Origin: an uncultured Opitutales bacterium
GTDB lineage: Bacteria > Verrucomicrobiota > Verrucomicrobiia > Opitutales > Intestinicryptomonadaceae
NCBI GenBank assembly: GCA_944389175.1
Contig: CALXLK010000003.1
Span: 1-64,000, forward strand
Direction: 5' to 3'
Length of the DNA stretch: 64,000 nucleotides
Shown: one piece after another, positions 24,708-35,828 of the stretch
How the letters are laid out: each line of letters starts with the position of its first letter
Numbering within the stretch: position 1 is the first letter of the stretch
Notes under the pieces: model-generated
The model's database searches: none
Told to the model about the DNA's origin: nothing
The model's input: the letters and a program-made list of their open reading frames with translations, nothing else
Program-made: the position numbers and the translations under genes

Positions 24708-25769
24708 ATGGACGCTTTCTACGAAAACATAGTCAGGCCGATACTTTTCAAACAAAATCCGGAGGCCGCCCACGATATGGCGCTGCAGGCCATGAAAATC
24801 GTAGGCGCAATTCCGCCGTTGAGAATGCTCATGGAGTACTTGTGCCTAATAAAGACAGCCAGGCCCGTCAAGGTCTTCGGCGTCGAATTTCCCAACCGCG
24901 TCGGGTTGGCGGCGGGTTTTGACAAGGACGCGCAAGTCTTCCGAGCCGCCGCCGCTCTCGGGTTTGGCCATGTTGAAATAGGGACGGTTTCCATGCATAA
25001 GCAGGCGGGGAACCCGAAGCCTAGAATGTTCAGGTATCCCGACATTGAAGCCGTGGTCAACAGTTGCGGATTCCCCAACGACGGCTGCGAAGAAATATCA
25101 AAGCGCCTCGCGGCTACCGCCACTAAAAAATGCAGGAGAGTATGTCCGTTGGGCGTGAATATTGGAAAGTCGAAGGTGACGCCTCTGGAGGAGGCCGCCG
25201 CCGACTATCTGGCCAGCTTCAACGCCCTTGCCGATTACGCGGATTTTCTCGTCATAAACGTAAGCAGCCCGAATACGCCGGAGCTTAGGCGCCTGCAGGG
25301 CAAGGATTACCTTCCCAACCTGCTCGGGGCGATTTCGAAGGCGAACGAAGACAGGGCAAAGAAGCTGAGCGTAAACCGCATACCGATAGTCCTTAAAATA
25401 GCTCCGGATCTAACGTACCGGGAGATAGACTCCATTCTTGAAGTTTTGCTCGGCATGAACCTCGACGGCATATGCGCAACGAATACGACTGTTGAGAGGG
25501 TCGGGGAGGATATGGTGACAAAGGGCGGCATGAGCGGCGCGCCGCTGTTTGAGAAAAGCCTTCAGATAGTCAGTTACATTTCAAAGGCCACCGAGGGGAA
25601 GTTGCCCATAATAGCAGTCGGCGGTATTACAAACACTGAGCGCGCCGGAAAAATGATGAATGCCGGGGCGAGCCTCGTTCAGATATACACGGGCATGATA
25701 TACCGGGGGCCGTTTTTTGCAAGGAGCATAGCCAAGTCTATCTCTTGGAAAGACAGCGACTGGATTTAA
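24708..25769 (+). CDS. pyrD: quinone-dependent dihydroorotate dehydrogenase (class 2)
   Basis: PyrD oxidises dihydroorotate to orotate in pyrimidine synthesis, passing electrons to quinone at the inner membrane. From the ATG at 24708 (MDAFYENIVRPILF) the protein has 353 residues. The first ~40 residues form the amphipathic membrane-binding helices of class 2 enzymes. VGLAAGFDKDAQ, then NVSSPNTPELRRLQ with the catalytic Ser of class 2, and AVGGITNTERAGKMMNAGASLVQ for FMN-phosphate binding are visible. The frame extends to 24627, but that part is not family-like. It stands ahead of efp with a 34-base gap. Confidence 0.95.
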   Translation: MDAFYENIVRPILFKQNPEAAHDMALQAMKIVGAIPPLRMLMEYLCLIKTARPVKVFGVEFPNRVGLAAGFDKDAQVFRAAAALGFGHVEIGTVSMHKQAGNPKPRMFRYPDIEAVVNSCGFPNDGCEEISKRLAATATKKCRRVCPLGVNIGKSKVTPLEEAAADYLASFNALADYADFLVINVSSPNTPELRRLQGKDYLPNLLGAISKANEDRAKKLSVNRIPIVLKIAPDLTYREIDSILEVLLGMNLDGICATNTTVERVGEDMVTKGGMSGAPLFEKSLQIVSYISKATEGKLPIIAVGGITNTERAGKMMNAGASLVQIYTGMIYRGPFFARSIAKSISWKDSDWI

Positions 25770-25803
25770 ATTTCAATTATAAAAACAACAAAATCTTACT
25801 ACA

Positions 25804-26361
25804 ATGGGTAATCCTACAGACATAAGAAAAGGCAGAGTCATAATCTACAACGGCGTTCCGCACGCCGTTATGAGCATGTTGCACCGCACGCAGGGCAGGC
25901 AGGCCGGATTCGTTCAGACGGTGTTGCGCAACCTCGAAACAAACGCCTCGACTGCGGTGAAATTTCGCTCGACCGACTCCGTCGAATTTTGCCATACGAC
26001 CAACAAGCCGTTGGAGTTTTCCTACGTCGACGGCGACGAGTACCACTTTATCGACCCCGACACTTTCGAAGACACCGTGATTATGAAAAACACCATCGGC
26101 GACGACATCAAGTGGCTTCAAGAGGGCGTCGTGTATAATGTGCTGCTCGTCGATGGCAATCCCGTATCGGTGGAGCTTCCCAATACGGTGGAGATGGAGG
26201 TGGCCGTAGCCGCCGAAGGGCTGCGCGGCGACACGTCGTCGGCCCCCACTAAGGCTGTCACGTTGGCAAACGGGGTCGTTTTGCAGGTGCCACTGTTCAT
26301 AAAGCAGGGCGACAAGATCCGCGTAAGAACCGAGGATAACGCCTATATTAGCAGGGCGTAA
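25804..26361 (+). CDS. efp: translation elongation factor P, Arg32 type
   Basis: EF-P binds ribosomes stalled at polyproline and helps peptide bond formation. The 185-residue protein shows all three barrel domains (N-terminal KOW-like, then OB domains, ending GDKIRVRTEDNAYISRA). At the tip of the first domain, where E. coli has Lys34, this protein has Arg32 (TQGRQAGF). EF-Ps with Arg at this place are, in known cases, rhamnosylated by EarP. No earP or rhamnose genes are in the window. argA starts four bases after its stop, so they likely share a transcript. Confidence 0.95.
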   Translation: MGNPTDIRKGRVIIYNGVPHAVMSMLHRTQGRQAGFVQTVLRNLETNASTAVKFRSTDSVEFCHTTNKPLEFSYVDGDEYHFIDPDTFEDTVIMKNTIGDDIKWLQEGVVYNVLLVDGNPVSVELPNTVEMEVAVAAEGLRGDTSSAPTKAVTLANGVVLQVPLFIKQGDKIRVRTEDNAYISRA

Positions 26362-26365
26362 ACGT

Positions 26366-27679
26366 ATGGACAAGCTGATACCGGAACCAAGAAAGGTAAC
26401 GCTAAAGGCTTCAGATTTGCGCGGCATTCTGGAGTACGTTCCGCTGTATCAAAACCAGACGTTTATAATATCCATAGACGGCAGCGTCATAGCCTGCGAC
26501 AATTTTTCCGACATAATTACCGACATTGCGGTTTTGCGGAGCCTCGGAATAAATGTCGTGCTAGTTTACGGCATAGGCTACCAAATTCAGAGGGAGGCCG
26601 CCGTGCGCGGGGTAAAAATTAGCGATGTGCACGGAACGAACCCCGTGGACGATTCCACGTTGGAACTTGCAAAGGAGGTGTCGGCCTGGCTTGCTCAGAC
26701 CATAATAGACGCCTTTGCCACGCGCAACGTAAACAGCGTCTGCACCAACGCCGTTAGGGCGACCGAGGTGGGAATTATATCGGGGGTGGACTATCTGAAC
26801 GCGGGGCGCGTTGAGAAGGTCGAATTCTCGGTGTTGGGCAATCTGCTTAACATGGGGATAATTCCCGTAATTTCGCCGGTTGCCGTCAATTCGCAGGGCA
26901 GGCTATACAGGATAAACTCAGACAGCCTTGCCGCAGACATGGCTACCGGGCTGGGAGCGTCCAAGCTCATATACATGACAGAGACGCGCGGCTTAATGCT
27001 AGGCGACGAGCGCGCAGTGGCTTTTCCGCTCGACGATGTCAAACGCATACTAAAGGAGCGCGAACCCCTGGTTGACCCGCGCGTGCTTTCAAAAGTAAAG
27101 TGCGCGATAACCGCCCTCGAGGCGGGGCGCACGCCGCGCGCGCACATACTCGACGGGCGCGATTTTGCGTGCCTGCTTACCGAGCTTTTCGACAAGGTCG
27201 GCTGCGCGACGATGATATACGCCGACGAGTACCAGAAAATAAGGCGGGCCGTTTCCGGCGACGTTCCGCAGATTTTCAACATGACGTCGCTGTCGGTAAA
27301 GATGCAAAACTTGGTGTACCGCTCGCGCGAGGAAATAGCAAAGAACATATCTTCTTACTTCGTGTACGAAATGGACGCAAGCCTCATAGCGGTGGTGAGC
27401 CTTCAGGACATCGGCGACGGCTGCGCGGAGCTGGCGAGCCTGTTTGTGTTGCCGTTCTACCACGGCAACGGAGTGGGCAAAAAAATGGTCGAGTACGTGA
27501 AGATGAAGGCAAGGTCGCGCGGCTTTAAAAAACTGTATTCGCTCTCGACAAAAAGCGCGCCGTTTTTTACGAACGCATGCGGCTTTACCGAAGTCCTCCC
27601 CGAGGAGTTGCCGAAGAAGCGGTACGAAAAGTACGTCAAGTCGCGCAGGCACTCAAAAGTTTTCGTCTTCAATTTATAG
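26366..27679 (+). CDS. argA: N-acetylglutamate synthase (amino-acid kinase fold plus GNAT)
   Basis: ArgA acetylates glutamate from acetyl-CoA, the first step of arginine synthesis. The 437-residue protein has an N-terminal amino-acid kinase domain (about 20-285; LRSLGINVVLVYGIGYQIQ, INSDSLAADMATGLGASKL). It is followed by a GNAT acetyltransferase domain (about 290-430) with the acetyl-CoA loop VLPFYHGNGVGKKMVEY and a conserved CGFTEV end. The order and length match bacterial ArgA (E. coli 443). Arginine inhibition through the kinase domain is known for the family. It follows efp and ends at a terminator; no other arg genes are near. Confidence 0.92.
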   Translation: MDKLIPEPRKVTLKASDLRGILEYVPLYQNQTFIISIDGSVIACDNFSDIITDIAVLRSLGINVVLVYGIGYQIQREAAVRGVKISDVHGTNPVDDSTLELAKEVSAWLAQTIIDAFATRNVNSVCTNAVRATEVGIISGVDYLNAGRVEKVEFSVLGNLLNMGIIPVISPVAVNSQGRLYRINSDSLAADMATGLGASKLIYMTETRGLMLGDERAVAFPLDDVKRILKEREPLVDPRVLSKVKCAITALEAGRTPRAHILDGRDFACLLTELFDKVGCATMIYADEYQKIRRAVSGDVPQIFNMTSLSVKMQNLVYRSREEIAKNISSYFVYEMDASLIAVVSLQDIGDGCAELASLFVLPFYHGNGVGKKMVEYVKMKARSRGFKKLYSLSTKSAPFFTNACGFTEVLPEELPKKRYEKYVKSRRHSKVFVFNL

Positions 27680-27686
27680 CATACAA

Positions 27687-27711
27687 GCCTTCATTACCGA
27701 AGGCCGTTTTT
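27687..27711 (+). terminator. terminator after argA
   Basis: GCCTTC (27687-27692) pairs with GAAGGC (27699-27704) around ATTACC and is followed by CGTTTTT. The DNA beyond, to 27817, holds two copies of CGCTTTTtCCTGTTTTT and no gene. Confidence 0.65.
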
Positions 27712-27817
27712 GCGCCGCTTTTTCCTGTTTTTTTTGTGGCGCTTTTCCTGTTTTTGCGCGGGCTAGCGTATGGGGCGCAGTTTTTGCGGTGCCTTTCCCC
27801 CAGTATTTTATGTGGGG

Positions 27818-28903
27818 CTACCTTATGAGGCCGCCGTTTTTAAGCAGTGCCTCCAGCACGTTCGGCTTCGATGTGTTAGTCATGGCGGTTTCCATCGAGA
27901 TTAGGTCGCGCTCGACTAGCCAGTACAGGTATTGCTCCATAGTGCACATTCCCAATTTTCCGCCCGTTTGCAGTTCGTTGTAAATGTGCGTTAGGCGCTC
28001 TTCGCGGATTAGGTTTCGTATGGCGTCGGTGGGCTTTAGAAATTCAAAAGAGGCGATTAGCCCGCCTGCCTTTAGAGGCAGTAGGCTTTGCGAGAGAATT
28101 CCAACAAGCTGCGTCGAAAGCATGGCGCGTATGTTTGTGGCCTCGGCCGAGCTTGTTATACTCAAGATTCTGTCTATTGACGATATCGTGTTTCTGGTGT
28201 GCAGCGTGGATATGACCAAGTGTCCGGTCTCGGCGAGCTCTATGGCGGCCTTTACCGTGGAAAAGTCGCGCATTTCGCCTATCAAAATTATATCGGCGTT
28301 TTCGCGCACCGCCGAGCGCAATGCGCGGTCGTATCCGCTCGAGTGTGTAAGGATTTCCCTCTGCGAAAAGACGCAGTTGCGGTTTTCAAAGACGTATTCT
28401 ATCGGGTCTTCAATTGTGAGGATATGCTTATTCTTCGTGTTGTTGATGGTGTCGAGAATCGCGGCAATCGTGGTTGTCTTGCCTGAGCCGCTTATGCCGG
28501 TTGTCAGGAAAAGTCCGCTTTGGACGTTCACGGCGTCGAGCGCGGCGGTGGGAATGCCTATCTGTTCGGCCGTGAGCCTGTTCTTGGGAATTAGGCGTAT
28601 GGCAAATTCGAGTCCCTTTACGGTAGTGTATATGTTGGCGCGGACTCGGCTGGTAAAATTCGAATTGAAGCCGCAGTCGACGTCGTTGACATCGGCTAAG
28701 TCCTGGCGGTAGCGCTCTACGGTGCCCTTGGGGAAATTTGAAAAAATTTCTTCGAGAATGCCCTGTTGCGATGTAACCACCATGTCGGTAACGGGCACGA
28801 TGTCGCGGTCTATTCTAAAGTGTATTTGGCCGTCGCCGGATATTAGTATGTCTGTTGCTCCGAGCGTTTCCGCCCTGTATATTATTGAGTCGAGCTCTTT
28901 CAT
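27818..28903 (-). CDS. PilT-type retraction ATPase
   Basis: PilT powers retraction of type IV pili. The 361-residue protein has the N-terminal PAS-like domain and RecA-like ATPase domain of the family. Walker A is GISGSGKT (136-143), the Asp box is TIEDPIEYVF, Walker B is IILIGEMRD (about 205-213, Glu210), and the His box is GHLVISTLHT. The AIRAGG-type C-terminus is replaced by a run of helices ending LLKNGGLIR. PilU is a possible alternative. No pilus structural genes lie nearby. It is followed on the same strand by rsmD upstream (28940-29509), 36 bases away. Confidence 0.88.
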   Translation of the reverse strand: MKELDSIIYRAETLGATDILISGDGQIHFRIDRDIVPVTDMVVTSQQGILEEIFSNFPKGTVERYRQDLADVNDVDCGFNSNFTSRVRANIYTTVKGLEFAIRLIPKNRLTAEQIGIPTAALDAVNVQSGLFLTTGISGSGKTTTIAAILDTINNTKNKHILTIEDPIEYVFENRNCVFSQREILTHSSGYDRALRSAVRENADIILIGEMRDFSTVKAAIELAETGHLVISTLHTRNTISSIDRILSITSSAEATNIRAMLSTQLVGILSQSLLPLKAGGLIASFEFLKPTDAIRNLIREERLTHIYNELQTGGKLGMCTMEQYLYWLVERDLISMETAMTNTSKPNVLEALLKNGGLIR

Positions 28904-28939
28904 TTTGGGGTAATTTTCTACTTTTGTTGGCGCGCGCCG

Positions 28940-29509
28940 CTATTGCTTTGAGGCCGCGCGAAAAATTATTTGCGATGGTTTGCCTTTCGATTTCTTGCCG
29001 AGCCTCTTTAAAACTTGAAAGAGGCTTGCGTATTCGGCCGGTATATCGTATTCGGCCGGAGCCTCGAGCATTATGACGGGGGCTCCGGAGAGCCTTTGAA
29101 ACAATGAGTAGAGCCCCTGCGAAAACTTTTCGTTTTGAAGCAGCGCGTAGGGCGGGTCGGCAAAGACAAAATCGAATTCTTCCGCCTCAAGCGGCATTTT
29201 TAGACAGTCGGCAAAAACCGCCCTCATGCGCGCATTTACCAATTTCTGAATTTCGGATATGTTCGATTTCAGAACGGCGAAGGCACGGCGGGAATTTTCG
29301 ACAAATACGGCCTCGGCGGCTCCGCGGCTGGCTGCTTCAAGACCGTAGGCGCCTGTTCCCGCAAACAAGTCTAGAACCTTTGCGCCCTCTATTTCTGAAC
29401 CCAGAGAGGAAAATATGGCCTGGCGCGCCGCATCGGTGGCCGGGCGCGTCGCCGAAGATGTCGGCGAATTGAGCAAAATTCCTCTTGCATATCCAGCAGT
29501 AATGCGCAT
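28940..29509 (-). CDS. rsmD: 16S rRNA (guanine966-N2)-methyltransferase
   Basis: RsmD methylates G966 of 16S rRNA in the 30S subunit. From the ATG at 29509 (MRITAGYARG) the protein has 189 residues, the family length; the frame extends 38 codons upstream without family match. The SAM-binding motif is VLDLFAGTGAYGLEAASRGA and the catalytic motif is FADPPY. The N-terminal RxTxxxxRQAIFSSL segment is also typical. Its start faces the divergent lpxR gene, whose ATG is only 14 bases away, so the two share a promoter region inside that short gap or overlap in control. Confidence 0.93.
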   Translation of the reverse strand: MRITAGYARGILLNSPTSSATRPATDAARQAIFSSLGSEIEGAKVLDLFAGTGAYGLEAASRGAAEAVFVENSRRAFAVLKSNISEIQKLVNARMRAVFADCLKMPLEAEEFDFVFADPPYALLQNEKFSQGLYSLFQRLSGAPVIMLEAPAEYDIPAEYASLFQVLKRLGKKSKGKPSQIIFRAASKQ

Positions 29510-29522
29510 ATTTGGACACTCT

Positions 29523-30509
29523 ATGAGACTTTTTGCCGTTTTGTCAACCTTTCTGCTTTTGTCCGGGGTTGCTCTTTCCAAGGATTTCAATCGGGCCCTT
29601 TCGATATTTGCCGAAAACGACATCGGCTTTTCGGACCGCTACTACACAAACGGCATAAAAATCCAGTACACGCAGAAAGGCCGCGATTTTTGGGTGAATG
29701 CGCCCCAGTTTTGGATTCTCGATCTTATTTCGGATTCCGAAGATGCCCTCTCCTTCGAGACTATTTCGCTGGGACAGGCCATGTATGTGCCCCAGGATAT
29801 CGACGCGCCAATTCCTCCCTCTAACGACAGGCCCTATGCGGGTTGGCTCTATCTAAATGCCGCCTCCCACGTGGCGACAAAAAATTCCCTCGATTCTTTT
29901 GCCATAACCCTGGGCGTCGTCGGCCGCCATTCCTACGCCGAAGACATACAGAGAAAATGGCACGATATTTTCGGCTTCGACATGCCCGCCGGCTGGGACA
30001 ACCAGCTTGAGGACGAGTTCGGGTTTGTAATCTCCTATAAACATTCCCAGAGAGTTTGGAGGGCGGACGCCTCAAACGGCATATCCGCCGACGCCGTGGT
30101 TTCCGCCGGGGCCGATTTGGGCAATGTCATAACGCAGGGGTATCTGAGCGTGCTCTTTAGGGTAGGTTATTCGCTGCCGTTTTCCTTCGATGCGGGGAAA
30201 ATCGGCTATTGCTCTTCGACGGATGTCCGCGCGGGCGCACCTTACGATGAAGATTGCCATCTATACTTTCTGGCCGGAGCCAGCGCCAGATTCATCGGCT
30301 ACGATATCACGCTCGACGGCAATGCCTTTGCCTCCAGCGACTGGGGGGTGGACAGCCAATGGTTTGTCTTTGAGCCCGTGGCGGGGGTGTCGGCGCGCTG
30401 GCGCGGCGTCGAGTTGGACTTGCTCCTGACATACCGCACCCGCGAATTCAAGGGGCAGGGGATAGGCCATCACACGTTTTGGACGATCTCGCTAAAATAC
30501 TTTTTCTAA
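29523..30509 (+). CDS. LpxR-type lipid A deacylase (outer membrane)
   Basis: LpxR removes the 3'-acyloxyacyl group from lipid A in the outer membrane, which can mask endotoxin from host recognition. From the ATG at 29523 the protein has 328 residues. It has a signal peptide (MRLFAVLSTFLLLSGVALS) and the two marker regions of the family: FAENDIGFSDRYYTNGIKI near the N-terminus, and NDRPYAGWLYL further on. The rest alternates beta strands, and it ends HHTFWTISLKYFF, with a terminal Phe typical of outer-membrane barrels. An ATG at 29502 is also possible. thiC follows after nine bases. Confidence 0.85.
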   Translation: MRLFAVLSTFLLLSGVALSKDFNRALSIFAENDIGFSDRYYTNGIKIQYTQKGRDFWVNAPQFWILDLISDSEDALSFETISLGQAMYVPQDIDAPIPPSNDRPYAGWLYLNAASHVATKNSLDSFAITLGVVGRHSYAEDIQRKWHDIFGFDMPAGWDNQLEDEFGFVISYKHSQRVWRADASNGISADAVVSAGADLGNVITQGYLSVLFRVGYSLPFSFDAGKIGYCSSTDVRAGAPYDEDCHLYFLAGASARFIGYDITLDGNAFASSDWGVDSQWFVFEPVAGVSARWRGVELDLLLTYRTREFKGQGIGHHTFWTISLKYFF

Positions 30510-32733
<2,224 letters not shown>

Positions 32734-32777
32734 TGTCGAGTTGCGCTTTGGCTTGACGCCTCGGCGTTTTATGGCGC

Positions 32778-32814
32778 AAAAAAAAACGCCGCTAAAAAAG
32801 GCGGCGTTTTTTTT
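32778..32814 (+). terminator. terminator after thiC and the Cys-rich protein gene
   Basis: CGCCGC (32787-32792) with an A tract to its left pairs with GCGGCG (32801-32806) across TAAAAAAG, and T follow. The A/T arms extend the stem and make it usable in both directions, which suits the convergent HIT gene. Confidence 0.8.
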
Positions 32815-32858
32815 GAAAATCAAGTCGTCGGGGTTTAATAAAGTTCGTCAAAAACATT

Positions 32859-33206
32859 TCAGCAGGGCGGCCAGCCTAGCTGTTTTCCGCCCAAAATATG
32901 CAGGTGCATATGCGGGATAGTTTCGCCGGCGTCTTTGCCGTTGTTTATAACAACCCTAAAGCCGTTTTCCAGGCCGCAGGCCTTTGCGACTTTCGGAGCG
33001 GCCAAAAGCAGGGCCGAGAGAATCTGCGCGTCGTCTTCGGTGGCAGCCGAAAGGCGCTGAATGGGCTTTATCGGAAACAGGAGAACATGGACCGGCGCCT
33101 GGGGGTTTATGTCGTTAATGGCGGCGCAGAAATCGTCTTTGTAGACGATTTTTGACGGAATTTCGCCGTCGAGAATTTTCTCAAATAACGTTTTCATGCG
33201 CGCCAT
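32859..33206 (-). CDS. HIT family nucleotide-binding protein
   Basis: The 115-residue protein has the His triad as HMHLH near its end, followed by ILGGKQLGWPPC, as in the PKCI/Hint branch. It begins with FEKILDGEIPSKIVYKDD. Hint proteins hydrolyse nucleoside phosphoramidates; in bacteria their physiological substrate is uncertain. A second ATG three codons in (33197) is an equally good start. The gene is the last of a leftward set, 23 bases beyond a small unknown gene. Confidence 0.92.
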   Translation of the reverse strand: MARMKTLFEKILDGEIPSKIVYKDDFCAAINDINPQAPVHVLLFPIKPIQRLSAATEDDAQILSALLLAAPKVAKACGLENGFRVVINNGKDAGETIPHMHLHILGGKQLGWPPC

Positions 33207-33228
33207 TTTCCCGAAATATCCCGCCTTT

Positions 33229-33663
33229 TCAAATAAAAAATACTTCGAGGCTCGGGAAAACTTTTTTGTATTTTTTTATCTGGCCGTCGACGAACTCAAA
33301 GTCGGCCGATTTTTCCAAGTTTACCCTGCGAGTGCGCCTGCGCCCGGCGGGAAGGTCGGAGAGTCCGTTTACAATGAGTATGGCTGCCGAATGCCCGGAT
33401 AGCCGGCGCATGGCAGCCGAAATCGGCGCAAGGGCAAATAGGGGGTCGAAATACCCGCCGGAAAAGTCGAGGAACTCCATTTTTGCGCCGGGATTATACA
33501 GCGAGAGCGCCCGCCGCGCAAAGTCTTCAAGCGAGGCCGCATGGGCGTCTTTGAGCGCGTTTTTTACCCCGATAGTGGCGGCGGCGTACATGTCGGTGTC
33601 AAGGGGCGCCGTCGAGGCAAGCAGGCTGTTTAGCAGCTGCACTTTTTCGGCGAATGTTATCAT
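33229..33663 (-). CDS. unknown 144-residue protein coupled to the exonuclease gene
   Basis: I do not recognise it. The ATG at 33663 overlaps the stop of the upstream exonuclease-like gene (ATGA), which indicates coupled translation; an upstream in-frame start at 33720 lies inside that gene and is less likely. The protein is soluble with mixed helices and strands: an N-terminal helical part (MITFAEKVQLLNSLLAS), a middle FARRALSLYNPGAKMEFLD, and a strand-rich end with basic residues (GRRRTRRVNLEKS). No metal-binding or catalytic pattern stands out. The context suggests a role linked to the exonuclease, by inference only. Confidence 0.6.
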   Translation of the reverse strand: MITFAEKVQLLNSLLASTAPLDTDMYAAATIGVKNALKDAHAASLEDFARRALSLYNPGAKMEFLDFSGGYFDPLFALAPISAAMRRLSGHSAAILIVNGLSDLPAGRRRTRRVNLEKSADFEFVDGQIKKYKKVFPSLEVFFI

Positions 33664-34304
33664 AATAGACTTCCCTGTGTCTGCGCCCGCGCGTTCGAGT
33701 ACTTTAGAAGCCAGTTGCAATCCACTTCCTCGAATCCTTCAAAAGAGCATATTTTTATAAGTATCAAGGCGCAGGCTATCGCGTCGAATAGGGCGCAGTG
33801 CCATTTTCGCCTGTCTTCGGGGCAGAACTCGGCGGCCTTTTGGGAAAGTTGGCTTTGCAGGTTCAGGGCGGCCGTTACATCGGCGAGTTTTGCGCTGTTT
33901 AGGTTGAAGAGCTTTTTTGCAAGCGAACACGTGTCTATGTAGGGCCCCCAAGCGGCGCCCGTTTTGCCCGTAAGCGGATTTTCGCTCAGGGGCGCCACCG
34001 GAAGGCAATCGCGCAAAAGAGTATCCTCGGCGGTTGCGTTGTGCGAGGCAAACAAGCCGCTTTTGCGCATATTGCAAAAAAGTTTCAGATCCGACTCAAA
34101 CGGCGGATTCGCAGATGCCCGAGCGTTGCTTATGTCGAAAAACTTCGCGTCGCGGGCGCCGATTCTCGATTTTGGGGCGCAGATTCTCGTTTTGCACGCG
34201 GATATTTGCCCGCCTGTTATTTCGGCTATCCCGTACTCTACTATCCCGATATTTTTGGAGCCCTCAAAGTCGATGGCGTATATCGGAATTTTTATATTTT
34301 TCAT
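33660..34304 (-). CDS. DnaQ-like DEDD 3'-5' exonuclease family protein
   Basis: The protein begins KIPIYAIDFEGSK, with the first acidic pair (D-x-E) of the DEDD exonuclease fold. It has FASHNATAEDTLL where the second motif (Asp in helix) sits, and WHCALFDAIACA, the His-x4-Asp end of the DEDDh type. Length is 214 residues from the ATG at 34304; an ATG at 34313 is also possible. Substrates could be RNA or DNA ends; it is too short and different to be the main epsilon subunit. It faces the divergent HisN-like gene 36 bases away. Confidence 0.75.
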   Translation of the reverse strand: MKNIKIPIYAIDFEGSKNIGIVEYGIAEITGGQISACKTRICAPKSRIGARDAKFFDISNARASANPPFESDLKLFCNMRKSGLFASHNATAEDTLLRDCLPVAPLSENPLTGKTGAAWGPYIDTCSLAKKLFNLNSAKLADVTAALNLQSQLSQKAAEFCPEDRRKWHCALFDAIACALILIKICSFEGFEEVDCNWLLKYSNARAQTQGSLL

Positions 34305-34340
34305 CTTGCCCATTTTTTACCGAGTGCAATTATTAGGCAC

Positions 34341-35111
34341 ATGGATACGGAAAGTTTCAAGGTTTTTATTAACGAACTGGCCGACGCAAGCGGCAAATAC
34401 ATTGCAGACTCGTTCGGCAAAAACGTAGACGTAGATTTTAAAAAGGACAATTCGCCCGTCACGCAAATAGACAAGAATACCGAATTGATGTTGCGCGATA
34501 TGATTTCCAAAAAATATCCCGACCACGGCATAATAGGCGAAGAGTTTGGCAACGTAAACGAGGGCGCCGAGTTTGTGTGGGTGCTAGATCCCATCGACGG
34601 TACAAAATCCTTTATCACAAAAGTTCCGCTTTTTGGCACTCTCATAGGCCTTCAGTACCAGGGCAGGCCGATTGTCGGGGCCATAGACCAGCCGATTTTA
34701 AAAGAGCGAATTGTAGGCGACTGCAAGACGTGCCTGTTTAACGGCAAGCCCGTGCGCACAAGCGCGCGAACCGATCCCGAGGGCATGACGCTCCTGACTT
34801 CCGACAGCCGTTATTGCGCCCGATACCACAACGCCCAGGGGTGGCGCGCGCTCGAAGACAAGGCTGCAATTTCGCGCACGTGGGGCGACTGCTATGGCTA
34901 TATGCTGCTTTGCCGGGGACTGGCCCACGTCATGTGCGACGCGCTCCTTGAAATATGGGATTTTACCGCCCTTCTACCCGCATTGGCGGGCGCGGGCGCG
35001 GCTTATTCGGATTGGAACGGGGGCTCGAATATAGGCCACGACGGCGGATTGGTCGCCTCGTGTTCTGCTGACTTGCATAAAAAAGTCTTGGAATTATTAA
35101 AGGGCAAATAG
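34341..35111 (+). CDS. inositol monophosphatase family, HisN-type histidinol-phosphatase-like
   Basis: From the ATG at 34341 the protein has 256 residues. It carries the metal-binding motifs of the IMPase family: GIIGEEFG, WVLDPIDGTKSF and, near the C-terminus, EIWDFTALLPALAGAGA. The pattern is closer to HisN-type histidinol phosphatases than to inositol monophosphatases, and hisF lies 19 kb away in this window. Other family substrates (inositol phosphate, 3'-phosphoadenosine phosphate) cannot be excluded. The frame is open upstream to 34041, but that DNA is the antisense of the exonuclease gene. Confidence 0.82.
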   Translation: MDTESFKVFINELADASGKYIADSFGKNVDVDFKKDNSPVTQIDKNTELMLRDMISKKYPDHGIIGEEFGNVNEGAEFVWVLDPIDGTKSFITKVPLFGTLIGLQYQGRPIVGAIDQPILKERIVGDCKTCLFNGKPVRTSARTDPEGMTLLTSDSRYCARYHNAQGWRALEDKAAISRTWGDCYGYMLLCRGLAHVMCDALLEIWDFTALLPALAGAGAAYSDWNGGSNIGHDGGLVASCSADLHKKVLELLKGK

Positions 35112-35315
35112 CCGTTTCGGGCGCATCCGGCAACTGGCCATCGCCCAATTAACAACTTCCCGATGCGACTGAGAGCTCCGTAAAACCAAGGGCTTGTTTT
35201 TCGCGGAATCAATTTTGCGCAGCTTGTGCATGTTGCCCCGCGCGACGATATGCGCACAAGCCGCCATTGCGTCAATTTGGCGGCGCTTAAACAAAAGGGT
35301 GGGGGCACCGTAGTT

Positions 35316-35807
35316 TTAGCGGTGGCTAATGCGCTTGGGCTTTTTTGGCTTCTCGGTGTTCACATCTTCTTTTTCGGCTTTCTTTTCGGCCTTTTTTTCG
35401 GCCTCCAAGTCTTCCACCTTTACCACCTTGTAATAGCGCACAATCACATCGTCGCCGAGATTTGCCTGTCCGCGGATAAGTGAAAACAAGAAGCAGTCCT
35501 TGTAGCCGGTATGCATGCTTTCAAGTTCCGCGACGGGCCGCCCGAGTACGTCGCAGGCAAAAAATGACGGCTGTATATCGGAGGAGTAAATCCTGGATAT
35601 GATTCTAACCGTGGCAATATTGTCTTCAATGCGAACTATACTGCCGAAGCGCAAGTCGAAATCGTGCGCGATTTCGTCTTTGTAGATTTTTTCGCGTTCC
35701 GGAGACTTTTCGGAAAAATCGCGGCGCACGGGCTGAGCCTGCAAAGGAAGGGCAAGTGCAAAAAATGCCAAAACAATGCAATAGCTCGCCAGCGCGCTCT
35801 TAGCCAT
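35316..35807 (-). CDS. small secreted protein with Lys/Glu-rich tail, unknown function
   Basis: I do not recognise it. The 163 residues start with a signal peptide (MAKSALASYCIVLAFFALA, then LPLQAQ). They continue as a beta-rich domain (FGSIVRIEDNIATVRIISRI, VARYYKVV-like end) of about 100 residues. The last ~35 residues are almost all Lys, Glu, Ala and Pro (VEDLEAEKKAEKKAEKED, then PKKPKRISHR), a tail that could bind nucleic acid or an anionic surface. It lies 21 bases behind rpoD on the same strand and may be the last gene of that operon. Between its stop and 35111 lie ~200 bases without a convincing gene. Confidence 0.65.
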   Translation of the reverse strand: MAKSALASYCIVLAFFALALPLQAQPVRRDFSEKSPEREKIYKDEIAHDFDLRFGSIVRIEDNIATVRIISRIYSSDIQPSFFACDVLGRPVAELESMHTGYKDCFLFSLIRGQANLGDDVIVRYYKVVKVEDLEAEKKAEKKAEKEDVNTEKPKKPKRISHR

Positions 35808-35828
35808 CTTATAGCGAATCCGCCGATA

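Noticed and set aside
35097..35294. 65-codon minus-strand frame between the HisN-like gene and the secreted protein gene
   Set aside because: Starts at TTG with no ribosome site and overlaps the end of the HisN-like gene; composition is not convincing.
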